Position numbers and translations under genes: made by a program. Below the pieces are notes generated by a model. That model was not told the origin of the DNA. It made no database searches and saw only the letters and a list, made by a program, of their open reading frames with translations. Below, in pieces: positions 47,442 to 56,451 of a stretch of 64,000 bases of DNA; the first letter of the stretch is position 1; each line of letters starts with the position of its first letter. The stretch lies in the NCBI RefSeq assembly GCF_021284745.1, contig NZ_CP089925.1:2541001-2605000 (forward strand). The letters are read 5' to 3'. This stretch comes from Lysobacter sp. KIS68-7 (lineage in GTDB: Bacteria; Pseudomonadota; Gammaproteobacteria; Xanthomonadales; Xanthomonadaceae).

Positions 47442-48551
47442 TCACCTCAGGAGAAGCATCAAGCGCTCGCGGTAAAACAGCTCGGCCAGTGTTAGCGGGT
47501 TCATCTTGCGGGACGCATCGATTTCTGTGGCAGCCGCCCAGCCCGCAATCCATGCATCCCCAGGCCCCGTCTCTATCAGACGTTTAATGGCAAAGTGCAG
47601 CGGCTCCGTCAGCGCGGAGGGGTCCATGTCCCGGACCTGCTCGGCCAACCACTCTACGCGGATACCGTTGAGGGCTGCCGGAACAGTCATGGGTTTTTGC
47701 TTGTCCAGACCAGCGCGACTTAGCAGCGCGCTAATCGAACGAGGCCCGGGCAGCGCCCAAGTTGCGCGAGCGAGCTCACCCGCAAGTACGAACGGTCTTG
47801 CGTCCAAAGGAACTGCGTCAAAGGAGCAGTTGTAATCTTCGCTACGCAGTCCGGTGAGCCACCACAGCATCTCCAACTCTTCATCTTGAATGCTGATGAA
47901 GCGCTCAAAGGCGCGAAAAGCCTTAGAGCTTCGCTGAGCCGAAGTTCGCATTGCGATTCGCGAGGCCTCAGCGGCCAACTCAAAGGCCTGCGCAACACCA
48001 TCCCAATTCGGCTGCTCACGAACCTTCGTGGCGGCCTTCTCAAAATCGAGCTTCGGTGGATCACTCGACATGAGCGTATCCAATACAGGTCGCTCGCGCC
48101 TCTCATCGGAAAGCCGAACGATTGCGTTCTCCGCAATGGATACCAGGTTCATCGGAAGCTCTGGCTTCCTAGCCTCGCTAAACGAAGCGGTGGAAATCGC
48201 AAGCGCCGCGAGCGACGCCAAATCTGCGTCGAGCGTCACGTCCTCCATAAGCACAACCAGCGTCACCGCAGAGAGTATTTGAAGCTCTCGATCGTTGCCG
48301 CTCATTTCAAACGTATCGTCCTTGCTCCGAATCGATTGCCGTATGGTCTGAACTGATTGCGGGGAAGGAAGGGCACGACCACCGAAAGCCAGGCGCACGA
48401 GCGCCTCCACCAATTTGGCGTCCGTCTCTTCAACTACGGCCATCACTCCATTCCAGCGGGCAGTTCGTCGCGAGGAGTCATCCCCTAAATTAACTGCCGA
48501 GTACCATCGCGCAAAGTCTTGATGCATCTCGTCGCCCCCTTGCACCGTCAT
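47442..48551 (-). CDS. All-helical GTPase-associated protein (GASH-like)
   Basis: A 369-residue protein with no catalytic motif, rich in predicted helices (DAKLVEALVRLAFGGRALPS, ILSAVTLVVLMEDVTLDADL, LAALAIS). Its place between the phosphoesterase and two GTPases, and its composition, fit the GASH (GTPase-associated system helical) family. The ATG at 48549-48551 overlaps the phosphoesterase stop (ATGA) with AAAGGAAAG upstream; another ATG eight codons in also has a purine-rich site. Probably a scaffold or adaptor, by inference. Confidence 0.75.
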   Translation of the reverse strand: MTVQGGDEMHQDFARWYSAVNLGDDSSRRTARWNGVMAVVEETDAKLVEALVRLAFGGRALPSPQSVQTIRQSIRSKDDTFEMSGNDRELQILSAVTLVVLMEDVTLDADLASLAALAISTASFSEARKPELPMNLVSIAENAIVRLSDERRERPVLDTLMSSDPPKLDFEKAATKVREQPNWDGVAQAFELAAEASRIAMRTSAQRSSKAFRAFERFISIQDEELEMLWWLTGLRSEDYNCSFDAVPLDARPFVLAGELARATWALPGPRSISALLSRAGLDKQKPMTVPAALNGIRVEWLAEQVRDMDPSALTEPLHFAIKRLIETGPGDAWIAGWAAATEIDASRKMNPLTLAELFYRERLMLLLR

Positions 48552-49849
48552 TGGCTTTCCTTTTGCGCCACTTGTCGCGCTAGTTCGTCAAGCTTCCCGC
48601 GCTCGCTGGCCCTGATCAAAGCGCGCCCATAGCGCTCAGGCTCGGGAACTCGCATCTCGTCCTCTGTAATCAGGTCAAGGCCCAAAGCAATTTCGCGACG
48701 TTGACTTGACTGCAATTTCCAGAATCGAAAAACGAGGTTGCGCGTAATGGGGTCACCCATAGCCGCCTCACTATCCGCATCGGCCGAATCCGCCGGTTGG
48801 TAAAGGCTTTCGGAGCCTCCGATTCCAGCATCGTCAACCACACTAACACCCGAGAGCGTCGAACTTGGAATCCTGATTTCATGGCGGAACACGTCCTCTC
48901 CACCGGCATCCAAAACGGCCCTGAACTGATCAGGATTTGATTGCCATTGCCGAAGGTGCGCCTCAATGCGCAAGACGCGATCCTTGCCCTCGCCGGCAAC
49001 GCGGACATCCACCAAGTTATACCCAGGCAGCCAGCCCGGCTCTTGGCGGTCCGGATTTACTGCGCCAGCGCTGAACCGGATGTACTGCGGATCTCGTTGT
49101 ATGCGTTGACGATGCTTGTGGCCAAACATGTGGATTGAGGCACGACCACAAATGGCATCATTCGCGTCATCTTGGTCCATCAACCAGTCGGGCGGATGAT
49201 GGCACAGCACAAGATTGACGACGTCGTCTACGGGATCGAGCACAGTTTGCAGCGGACTAAGGTAAAGGCTTTCTCTAGTGTCGTTGCCGTCCGTGCCTGA
49301 CAGCAGGCTCGACGTAAGCCCATGAACTCGCAACGTCACGCCGTGATCGAGTTCCAGGTCCTGCTTCCAGTACAAGCGCTCGGGAAAATAAACTTGGCAG
49401 TTCAGATCTTTCGCAAACTCGTTGTAGGCGCCGATCGGGGCCAACAGCGCGCGACCCGTGTCAGAGTCCATGATCTGAGCGCGCAGTTCCCGATCTCGTC
49501 TCTCAGCACCTGCTTGGGAAATTGCAGCGCGGACATTGCGAGTTGCTGGCCGCTGAGCGATTGCCCGATCGACATCGTGGTTGCCAGGCACTACAAACAC
49601 CCTTTCGATGGGGCACCCAGCAACAGCAGCTAACTCCCGCAACCAAGTCATCGCGACTTGGTATTCGTCGGCAGCACCTTTGAATGCGATGTCTCCGCCG
49701 ACGAGAATTGCGCCCACAGGCCCTAGTTCGGCCACCCTGGCTCTCACGTCTTGCAGAAGCCGCGTTCGATATGGGCGCTCAGGATCCAAGTTGGAATCGA
49801 GGCAATCCGGGGATCGAAAGTGAATGTCCGAAACGTGCAGTAGCAGCAT
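48548..49849 (-). CDS. Calcineurin-like metallophosphoesterase
   Basis: A 433-residue enzyme with the full two-metal motif set: LLLHVSDIHF (D8, H10), ILVGGDIAFKG, VVPGNHDVDRA, LVLCHHPPDWLM and MFGHKHRQRI. The C-terminal 120 residues form a separate mainly helical region (RNLVFRFWKLQSSQRREIAL) that may contact partners. The frame is open 26 codons further upstream; the ATG at 49847-49849 puts the first catalytic motif at its normal place, although its AAGGAC site is about 12 bases away. First gene of the GTPase operon. The target could be nucleic acid, nucleotide or phosphoprotein. Confidence 0.88.
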   Translation of the reverse strand: MLLLHVSDIHFRSPDCLDSNLDPERPYRTRLLQDVRARVAELGPVGAILVGGDIAFKGAADEYQVAMTWLRELAAVAGCPIERVFVVPGNHDVDRAIAQRPATRNVRAAISQAGAERRDRELRAQIMDSDTGRALLAPIGAYNEFAKDLNCQVYFPERLYWKQDLELDHGVTLRVHGLTSSLLSGTDGNDTRESLYLSPLQTVLDPVDDVVNLVLCHHPPDWLMDQDDANDAICGRASIHMFGHKHRQRIQRDPQYIRFSAGAVNPDRQEPGWLPGYNLVDVRVAGEGKDRVLRIEAHLRQWQSNPDQFRAVLDAGGEDVFRHEIRIPSSTLSGVSVVDDAGIGGSESLYQPADSADADSEAAMGDPITRNLVFRFWKLQSSQRREIALGLDLITEDEMRVPEPERYGRALIRASERGKLDELARQVAQKESQ

Positions 49850-49960
49850 GAATTGGTCCAAGTCCTTTTGTATGACGAGGATAGCAGCGCCACCCGTCCC
49901 ACCCGACCGCTCAGGGTGCCCCACCATTAGACACCCTAGTGTTTGGCCTATGGCCTATGA

Positions 49961-49980
49961 CGGTAGGTTTGACGGTAACT
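49961..49980 (+). repeat. Right copy of 20-base terminal repeat (candidate integrase arm site)
   Basis: CGGTAGGTTTGACGGTAACT, 19 of 20 bases identical to 28277-28296 and in the same orientation, 60 bases inside the right attachment site. Confidence 0.6.
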
Positions 49981-50039
49981 TTACAAATGCAGACCACCTC
50001 TATCGCGGAATAGAGCCATTGCAGCGCCCTTTTCAGTAG

Positions 50040-50054
50040 CCCCCACCTCCACCA
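50040..50054 (+). other. attR: right attachment site of the island
   Basis: CCCCCACCTCCACCA, identical to the last 15 bases of ssrA at 28146-28160. Chromosomal sequence resumes immediately with what looks like the original ssrA terminator. Confidence 0.85.
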
Positions 50055-50059
50055 GTTGA

Positions 50060-50094
50060 AGCAAAGGCCCGCCTCGAGCGGGCCTTTGCTTTTT
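50060..50094 (+). terminator. Probable native ssrA terminator, now separated from ssrA
   Basis: AGCAAAGGCCCGC (50060-50072) pairs perfectly with GCGGGCCTTTGCT (50078-50090) over a CTCGA loop, followed by TTTTT. It starts five bases after the duplicated tmRNA 3' end, where an intact ssrA gene would carry its terminator. It can also serve the convergent gene at 50100. Confidence 0.8.
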
Positions 50095-50099
50095 GCGGT

Positions 50100-50513
50100 C
50101 TACGCGCGCCCTGCCCGCAGGCCCGCGAACAACTGCAGCACCGCAAACACGATGTGCATGCCCGTCGACACATACCCCAGCACCATCGCATCGCCGACGG
50201 TGAAGATGTGCCAGAGCGCGATGTTCGCGCTGCCGAGCAGCGTGTGTACCGCGGACGCAGTGAAATGCCACGCGCGTTCGGGCGGCGTGCGGCTCACGCG
50301 GAGGAACCAGAAGGCCAGGATGGCGGCGAGGCCGTGCGCTTCGAGGAAGCCGAGGCCGGACACGGGCTGCGCGCCGACCACGTGCGAGAGCGGCCCCGCA
50401 CCGAACCAGATGCCGCGGATGTCGAGCATGAAGAACGACACGACGGCGAACATGCCGAGGAACACGGAATTCACGAACATCAAGCGTTGACGCAGGTGCA
50501 TGGTGGTATCCAT
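50100..50513 (-). CDS. Small four-segment membrane protein
   Basis: A 137-residue inner-membrane protein with four hydrophobic segments (LMFVNSVFLGMFAVVSFFML; LGFLEAHGLAAILAFWFL; TASAVHTLLGSANIALWHIF; VLGYVSTGMHIVFAVLQLFA). The start could be 50513 or the ATG four codons later. Family not recognised. It is the first chromosomal gene after the island. Confidence 0.7.
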   Translation of the reverse strand: MDTTMHLRQRLMFVNSVFLGMFAVVSFFMLDIRGIWFGAGPLSHVVGAQPVSGLGFLEAHGLAAILAFWFLRVSRTPPERAWHFTASAVHTLLGSANIALWHIFTVGDAMVLGYVSTGMHIVFAVLQLFAGLRAGRA

Positions 50514-50564
50514 TGGTTGGAGTCCCCCCGAAGGGGCGTCCTGCCCCCTGTTCAACAGCATGCC

Positions 50565-51938
50565 CTACTTCGCGGCCCCGGCGCGACGCAGCGGATGCGC
50601 CTCGGTGTTGAGCACCACCTTGTCGAGGTCCAGGGTCTCCGGCGGCGCAAACAACAGGTAGAAATACTTGAACGTCTCCGCCAGCACGAAGCTTTCCATG
50701 TCGTCCGCCTGCTTCATCGTCGTCACGTCGTCGATGGCGGCATACCCCGCCTCGGTGCGGCAATGGCGAACGAAGTCCTCGAACAGTTTGCGGCCCATGA
50801 CGCGGTACTGCGGGTCGCCCGTGAGGCGGTACAGGTACCAGGTGGACTCGACGATCTCCGGACGCAGCGGATAGCCGGGCGCGGTGATCGCGTGCTTGCG
50901 ATAGTCGTAGGCCTCGGGCTCGATGCCATGCAGGTTCCACATCGCGAACGAGGACGCCTGCAGCCGTCGCGCGTGATCGATGTCGCCGGAATACGCGAGC
51001 AACCCGGGATAAAACGCGTCGAGTGCACCGTACTCGTGGCCCGTGCGCTTGCCGGTGCGCATCTCCACCTGGCCGAACCACAACGCGCCGTCGACGTCTT
51101 CGGCCAGCCAGCGGTTGGCGGCCGCCACGCTCGGCGTCCACATGGCGAGGCAGTCCTTGTCGTCGAACAGTTTCCAGCACTTCCACAGGTACTCGTAATA
51201 CGAGTCGATGCGCGCGCCGATGTGGCTGCTGGTGTTCGTCCATTTGCCGGTGACCACGTCGAAGCGTTCGCCGACCAGGTCGAGCTTCGAGCGGCGCTTG
51301 TAGGTTTCCACCAGTGCGCGCTTCGCCTTGTCGTAATACACGGGGTTGCCGGTGAGCTTGCTCAGCGTGCCGTACTCCAGCAGCAAGGTGCCCGCCTCCG
51401 CCGGATTGCTGTCGACGCCCTGCCCTTTGCCCGTGCGCAGGTTGACGTTCACGTACGGCAGGCGGGTGGGCGTGTCGAAGGCCGGGAGCAGGCGCTTGCC
51501 GAGATCCTCGGCCAGCTTGAGCAGGCGTTCGTCGCCGGTGAGCTGGTAGCCGGAGAGCAGCCCGCCGAGCAGGCGGATGACGACTTCGAAATGCTTGACG
51601 TCCATGTCCTTGTCGAAGGACAGCTTTGTCGCGATCAGTTCGCGCGTGTCCTTCGCTTCATCGTCCAGCCCCATGACCACCATCGTGTCGAGCGCATCGA
51701 CCGGCGTCATCAGTAGCGATTGCGCGTACCAGTCCTGCGGCGCCTTGCTCAGTGGCTTGAGCGCGTCGTGCCCCCACGCATATTGCTTGTAGCCTCCCCA
51801 GGCATGCAGGAACTCCGCCTTGACCTGGTTGGCCAGGCGCGCGGATTCGGCATCGTCGACGACGGCCGGCTTCTCCGCGGCGACGCCGAGCATGGGCATC
51901 AACAGGAGGGACAACAACAGCGCACGCGCTTTCGACAT
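50565..51938 (-). CDS. Glycoside hydrolase family 47-like alpha-mannosidase
   Basis: Family 47 enzymes cleave alpha-1,2-linked mannose. The 457 residues have a signal peptide (ALLLSLLLMPMLGVAA) and the family pattern EFLHAWGGYKQYAWGHDALK, PLSKAPQDWY, TPVDALDTMVVMGLDDEAKD, then SNPAEAGTLLLEYGTLSKLT, RIDSYYEYLWKCWKLF, LRPEIVESTWYLYRLTGDPQ and MESFVLAETFKYFYLLF, all typical GH47 active-site blocks. GH47 is widespread in eukaryotes but uncommon in bacteria. It is last in the mannose operon, ten bases after the epimerase gene. Confidence 0.9.
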   Translation of the reverse strand: MSKARALLLSLLLMPMLGVAAEKPAVVDDAESARLANQVKAEFLHAWGGYKQYAWGHDALKPLSKAPQDWYAQSLLMTPVDALDTMVVMGLDDEAKDTRELIATKLSFDKDMDVKHFEVVIRLLGGLLSGYQLTGDERLLKLAEDLGKRLLPAFDTPTRLPYVNVNLRTGKGQGVDSNPAEAGTLLLEYGTLSKLTGNPVYYDKAKRALVETYKRRSKLDLVGERFDVVTGKWTNTSSHIGARIDSYYEYLWKCWKLFDDKDCLAMWTPSVAAANRWLAEDVDGALWFGQVEMRTGKRTGHEYGALDAFYPGLLAYSGDIDHARRLQASSFAMWNLHGIEPEAYDYRKHAITAPGYPLRPEIVESTWYLYRLTGDPQYRVMGRKLFEDFVRHCRTEAGYAAIDDVTTMKQADDMESFVLAETFKYFYLLFAPPETLDLDKVVLNTEAHPLRRAGAAK

Positions 51939-51948
51939 GGGGGTTGCC

Positions 51949-53145
51949 TCAGGTGGAGTGGCGCAACAGGTGCAGCACGTCGTGGCATGCACCCATCGTG
52001 TGGTAGTCGGTCTTGCCGGCGGGACTCTTTTCGTCGCTGTACTTGCGGTTGCGGCGATCGAGGATGCGATACCAAGCCCCATGCTCGTGGTCGACGAAAT
52101 GCCGCCACGCGTAATCCCACAGGCGGTCGTACCAGTCCCACGACCCCAGCCGCGCCGCCGCTGCGATCGATTCGGCCTGCACCCAGAAATACTTGTCGTC
52201 GTCGCAGACGCTGCCGTCCGGTGCGAAGCCGTAGCACAGGCCGCCGAACTCCGGATCCCACGCGCGCACCATCGCGATGTCGAACAGGTGCCGCGCAGTG
52301 GGCAGCGCCCACGCGACAGGCGTGCCGCGCGCGCGCAGGTGTCCGTCGAGGATGGCGAGCAGCTTCGCCCATTCGGTCTGGTGCCCCGGCTGGAAGCCCC
52401 ATGGGCGGAACAGGTGTTTCGGATCGTCGCGGTGGTAATCCCAATCGACGTTCCATTGGCAATCGTAGTGTTCCCAGACCAGGCCATCGGCTTTTGCGGC
52501 CTGGCGTCGCGTCATGTTGTCGGCCAGCGTGGCTGCGCGTTCGAGATAGCGCGCCTCCCCGCTCGCTTCGTACGCGGCCAGCATCGCTTCGCATATGTGC
52601 ATGTTGGCGTTCTGGCCGCGGTAGTCGCTGAAGTGCCAGACAGAATCGGCTTCGTCGCGATACAAGCCGGCCTCTGCGTCCCAGAAGCGCGCCTCGAGCA
52701 GCGCCCAGGTCTCGTCCATCCATGCGGCGGTTTCTGCGATCCCCGCTTTCCGTGCAGTCGCATAAGCCAGCAGCACGAAGGCCACGCCGTAGCAGTGGTT
52801 GGTCGCGTCTTCCACGCGGCTGTCGCGAAGCGTCCACGCGTAGCCGCCGGTGGTCGGATTGCGGTGCACGTCGCGCAGGTAGGTCAGGCCATGCCGGACG
52901 GCATCGAGGTATTGCGCGCGCAAGGCGCCGTCTTCGCCGAACTCGTTCGCGGCCATCGCGTAGTTGAAAACGAAGCGCGTGCTGCTGACGAGGTGCCGAT
53001 GGCTGCGGTCGTAGACCGTGCCATCGTCCTTGAAGTAATGGAAAAACCCGCCGTCGGGATCGATGCAACGCGGGTGGTAGAAGGCCATCGTGCGTGCGAT
53101 GTGCGCGCGCAGGAACTCGGGCGAGCGGAAATCCGGCGTGGTCAT
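51949..53145 (-). CDS. AGE family epimerase/isomerase (mannose isomerase-like)
   Basis: A 398-residue (alpha/alpha)6-barrel enzyme: GGFFHYFKDDGTVYDRSHRH, STRFVFNYAMAANEFG, NANMHICEAMLAAYEASGEA, FQPGHQTEWAKLLAILD and KYFWVQAESIAAAARLG place catalytic His and Arg as in N-acylglucosamine 2-epimerases and mannose isomerases. Given the mannosidases, permease and PfkB kinase in the same operon, conversion of mannose to fructose is the most economical role. The ATG overlaps the kinase stop (ATGA). Confidence 0.9.
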   Translation of the reverse strand: MTTPDFRSPEFLRAHIARTMAFYHPRCIDPDGGFFHYFKDDGTVYDRSHRHLVSSTRFVFNYAMAANEFGEDGALRAQYLDAVRHGLTYLRDVHRNPTTGGYAWTLRDSRVEDATNHCYGVAFVLLAYATARKAGIAETAAWMDETWALLEARFWDAEAGLYRDEADSVWHFSDYRGQNANMHICEAMLAAYEASGEARYLERAATLADNMTRRQAAKADGLVWEHYDCQWNVDWDYHRDDPKHLFRPWGFQPGHQTEWAKLLAILDGHLRARGTPVAWALPTARHLFDIAMVRAWDPEFGGLCYGFAPDGSVCDDDKYFWVQAESIAAAARLGSWDWYDRLWDYAWRHFVDHEHGAWYRILDRRNRKYSDEKSPAGKTDYHTMGACHDVLHLLRHST

Positions 53146-54122
53146 GGATCGTTACCCAGCAAGGCAGTGACTTCAGCGTGGGCGGGCATCGCGGCGAACG
53201 CGCCCTGGCGCGTCACCGCCAGTGCACCGACGGCCGCACCGAATCGCAGCGCCTCCGTGATGGCGGCGGCATCGGCGGCGAACTGCGGAAAACTTGCGCC
53301 ATCGATGCCGCGTTGCGCGAGGTGGAACAACACGCCGCCGACGAACGCATCGCCCGCCGCTGTCGTGTCCACGGCGCGCACCTTGAATGCGGGCACTTCG
53401 CCGCGACCCTTGCGCGTGTGCCATTGCAGCGTGGCGGCGCCGTCGGTCACGACCAGCAGGCGCGCATGGCCTTCCAGGATGCGCTGCACCACCGCCTCTT
53501 CACCGCCGGGCGTGGCATCGGCAAGATAGTCGAGTTCGTTGCGGGCGAGCTTCACTATGTCCGCTTCCATGAGCGCACTCCACAAGCGCGGTCGCGGGTC
53601 TGCGTGCTCCGGCCACAACGCGGGGCGCAGGTTGAGATCCAGGCTGACGACCGCGCCCGCGCCGCGCGCGCGCGCCATGCCTTGCAGCGTGGCCTGCGCG
53701 ATGTCGGCTTCGGTCATGCTGTTGGAGCACACATGGAAGACGGCCGTCTGCGTGAACGACGCCTCGTGGAAATGCGCATCGCGGAACAACAGATCGGCCG
53801 CAGGCGGACGATAGAAACTGAAATGGCGTTCGCCGTCCGCGTCCAGTTGGACGAAGGCCAGCGCGGTGCGCGCCGCGTCGGTGCGGACGAGGTGCGAGGT
53901 GTCCACGCCCGCATCGCGCAGGCTTTCCAGCAGGAAGTCGCCGAACATGTCGGCGCCGAGCATGCCGACGAACTGCGCCTGCGCACCAAGCCGCGCGACC
54001 GCGACGGCCACGTTGGCCGGCGCACCGCCCGCATGCTGCAGGAACGCACGCGGCGCATCGGGCGCGCCGCCGGGCTGGGCCAGGAAGTCGATCAGCGCTT
54101 CGCCGAAGCAAACGATCTTCAT
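53142..54122 (-). CDS. PfkB family sugar kinase (probable fructokinase)
   Basis: A 326-residue ribokinase-fold kinase: MKIVCFGEALIDFLAQPGG, HAGGAPANVAVAVARLGAQ (first PfkB signature), GMLGADMFGDFLLESLRDAGVD, SLDLNLRPALW and the catalytic AVDTTAAGDAFVGGVLFHLA (second signature with the base Asp). The ATG at 54120-54122 gives the family N-terminus and overlaps the permease stop. It probably makes fructose 6-phosphate from the isomerase product. Confidence 0.92.
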   Translation of the reverse strand: MKIVCFGEALIDFLAQPGGAPDAPRAFLQHAGGAPANVAVAVARLGAQAQFVGMLGADMFGDFLLESLRDAGVDTSHLVRTDAARTALAFVQLDADGERHFSFYRPPAADLLFRDAHFHEASFTQTAVFHVCSNSMTEADIAQATLQGMARARGAGAVVSLDLNLRPALWPEHADPRPRLWSALMEADIVKLARNELDYLADATPGGEEAVVQRILEGHARLLVVTDGAATLQWHTRKGRGEVPAFKVRAVDTTAAGDAFVGGVLFHLAQRGIDGASFPQFAADAAAITEALRFGAAVGALAVTRQGAFAAMPAHAEVTALLGNDP

Positions 54123-55411
54123 GCAGCGCCTGCCATCCGCACGCGCGAACCACGCAAGCCATACCACACGATGTACGCGTAGCAGAGCGCCGACACGACG
54201 AACGCGAGCTGCAGCGCCCGGGTTTCGCCGTGTGCCCCCTGGAGCGCATCGACCACCAGGCCCTGCAGCGGCGGAATCACCGCACCGCCGACGATGGCCA
54301 TGACCAACAGGCTCGCCGCCTTTTCCGTCATCGACCCCAGGCGTTCGATCGCGAGGGTGAAGATCGTCGGGAACATGATCGAGTTGAACAGCCCGACCGC
54401 CACGACGCTCCAGGTCGCCAAGCTCCCCGTGGTGTTCATCGTCACCAGCAGCAGGCCGATGTTGATCGCGGCAGCAGCGGGCAGCATGCGGCGCGGATTG
54501 GCGCGCAACAGCAACAACGCGCCGATGAACCGGCCGATCATGGCGGACAGGTGGTAGAAGGACAGGTACGCCGAAGCCGATTCCGGCGACATGTTGCCGA
54601 TCTCCGGCCGCGACACGTAATTGACCATGAAGTGCGCGACGGTCACTTCCACGCCGACGTAGAAGAAGATCGCGAGCACGCCCCAGCGCACATGCGGCAA
54701 CGCGAGCAGTTCAGCGAACGTGTGGTGGCGGACCTCGGCACGCTCCGTCGCTTCGGTGAGCGGCGGCATGCGGAACAGATGGACGGCCAGCGCCAGCAGG
54801 ATCAGCGCAATCGCCACGCCCACGTACAGGGGCTCGACCGTGGACGCACGTTCGGAGGCCGGCAGCGCCGCCAGCTGTTCGGCGCTGAGCAGCGTGGCGC
54901 TGAAGATGAGCACGCCCGCGACGTACGGCCCGATGGTGTGTCCCAGCGAGTTCACCGCCTGCGCGAAGTTGAGGCGGCTCGCCGCGCGTTCCGGGGCGCC
55001 GAGCAGGCTGACATAAGGATTGGCCGACACCTGCAACAACACGATGCCGGTGGCCAGGATGAACAAGGCCGGCAGGAACAGTTCGAAGGATCCCATCCGC
55101 GCCGCAGGCAGGATCAGCAGCGCACCGGCGCCTGCGACGAGCAGGCCGACCACGATGCCCATCTTGAATCCCAACCGGCCCACCACCTTGCCCGCGGGCA
55201 CGGCCATCACGAAGTACGCACCGAAGAACGCCGAGTCCAGCAACATCGAACGCGCGTGCGTCAGTTCGAACACCGACTGCAGGTGCGGGATCAGCACGCC
55301 GTTGAGCTCGGTGATGAAGCCCCACATGAAGAAGATCGCCGTCATCGCCACCAGCGCGACGCGCGTGTTGACGACAGGTGCGGCGCGCGATGCGGCCAAC
55401 GGTGTGCTCAT
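54119..55411 (-). CDS. Sugar permease of the FucP (fucose/glucose-galactose:H+ symporter) family
   Basis: A 430-residue, 12-segment major facilitator with FucP-type features: IFFMWGFITELNGVLIPHLQ in TM1, DSAFFGAYFVMAVPAGKVVG, LQVSANPYVSLLGAPERAAS with the conserved Asn-Pro-Tyr, LNFAQAVNSLGHTIGP and YVGVEVTVAHFMVNY. It is coupled by overlaps to both the LacI gene upstream and the kinase downstream. Mannose is the likely substrate from context. Confidence 0.92.
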   Translation of the reverse strand: MSTPLAASRAAPVVNTRVALVAMTAIFFMWGFITELNGVLIPHLQSVFELTHARSMLLDSAFFGAYFVMAVPAGKVVGRLGFKMGIVVGLLVAGAGALLILPAARMGSFELFLPALFILATGIVLLQVSANPYVSLLGAPERAASRLNFAQAVNSLGHTIGPYVAGVLIFSATLLSAEQLAALPASERASTVEPLYVGVAIALILLALAVHLFRMPPLTEATERAEVRHHTFAELLALPHVRWGVLAIFFYVGVEVTVAHFMVNYVSRPEIGNMSPESASAYLSFYHLSAMIGRFIGALLLLRANPRRMLPAAAAINIGLLLVTMNTTGSLATWSVVAVGLFNSIMFPTIFTLAIERLGSMTEKAASLLVMAIVGGAVIPPLQGLVVDALQGAHGETRALQLAFVVSALCYAYIVWYGLRGSRVRMAGAA

Positions 55412-56451
55412 GGGGTGTCCTCTTGCGAATGGGAATGCGTGGTCGGCCCGCTGCTGCCGCGCACGACGAGCTGCACCGGCGCCACCACGTTGCAGGGGGC
55501 AGCGTCCGGCGATCGCACGCGTTGCAGCAGCAGTTCGGCGGCCTGGCGGCCGCGTGCGCGCGGGTCGACGGACAAGGTGGTCAGCGACGGCGTGGACAAT
55601 GCGGCTTCGGGGATGTCGTCGAAGCCGGTGATGGCGAAATCGATGCCCGGACGCGTGCCGCGCGCCTGCAGGCCGAGCATCAGTCCGAGCGCGACGGTGT
55701 CGTTGTAGCAGACGGCCGCGGTGAGATTCGGATCGCCTTCGAACAGCAAACGCGTTGCGTGCGCGGCGGCCACGCGGGTCGGTGCACATTCGATGAGCCA
55801 GCGCGACTCAGGCGGCATGCCGGCCGCCGACATCGCCTGCGTGTAGCCCTGACGGCGGTGTCGCCAGGAACTGGAATCGCCATGTCCCCCGAAGAAGGCA
55901 ATGCGCCGGTGGCCGAGCGACAACAAGTGCTCGGTGGCCAGTCGCGCGCCGCGTTCGTTCTCCAGCGCAAGGAAATCCCAGTCGCCGCCGGCGAGCGCGC
56001 GATTGAACAGCAACACCGGTGTGATGCCGACCGCGCGACGCACCGCGGCACCGTCGCTGTGCGCGGCCGGCGACAGGATGATCCCGGCCGGTCCGTGTTC
56101 CAGCAACGAATCGAGCACTGCTTGCTGGCGCTCGGGGGACTCGTTCGTGCTGCCCAGCAAGGTGACGTAGCCGTCGACCCCCAGCGCTTCGTCCACGCCC
56201 GCGGCGAACTCCGCGAAGAACGGATTCGACAGATCGTTGATCACCAGGGCCACGCTGGATGATGTGCGACGCCGCAGGTTCGCCGCGGCACGGTTGTAGA
56301 CGTAGCCCTGGCGCTTGAGCTCGGCTTCCACGCGCGCACGCGTATCGACGTTGACCAAGGGGCTGCGACGCAACACCAGCGACACGGTGGCGCGCGAGAC
56401 ATCGCAGGCGCGCGCGATGTCGTTGACGGTGACGGGCTTCTGGCGCGTCAT
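55408..56451 (-). CDS. LacI family transcriptional regulator
   Basis: A 347-residue repressor: HTH and hinge (VTVNDIARACDVSRATVSLV, LRRSPLVNVDTRARVEAELK) and a sugar-binding domain (NDLSNPFFAEFAAGVDEALG, HLLSLGHRRIAFFGG, ITGFDDIPEAAL). The ATG at 56449-56451 overlaps the GH92 stop (ATGA) and the stop overlaps the permease ATG. It is encoded inside the operon it likely controls, with a probable operator at 58848-58859. Confidence 0.94.
   Translation of the reverse strand: MTRQKPVTVNDIARACDVSRATVSLVLRRSPLVNVDTRARVEAELKRQGYVYNRAAANLRRRTSSSVALVINDLSNPFFAEFAAGVDEALGVDGYVTLLGSTNESPERQQAVLDSLLEHGPAGIILSPAAHSDGAAVRRAVGITPVLLFNRALAGGDWDFLALENERGARLATEHLLSLGHRRIAFFGGHGDSSSWRHRRQGYTQAMSAAGMPPESRWLIECAPTRVAAAHATRLLFEGDPNLTAAVCYNDTVALGLMLGLQARGTRPGIDFAITGFDDIPEAALSTPSLTTLSVDPRARGRQAAELLLQRVRSPDAAPCNVVAPVQLVVRGSSGPTTHSHSQEDTP

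Noticed and set aside
50130-51716. Long plus-strand open frames through the mannose operon
   Set aside because: These are antisense shadows of clearly recognisable GH47, AGE, PfkB, permease and GH92 genes.
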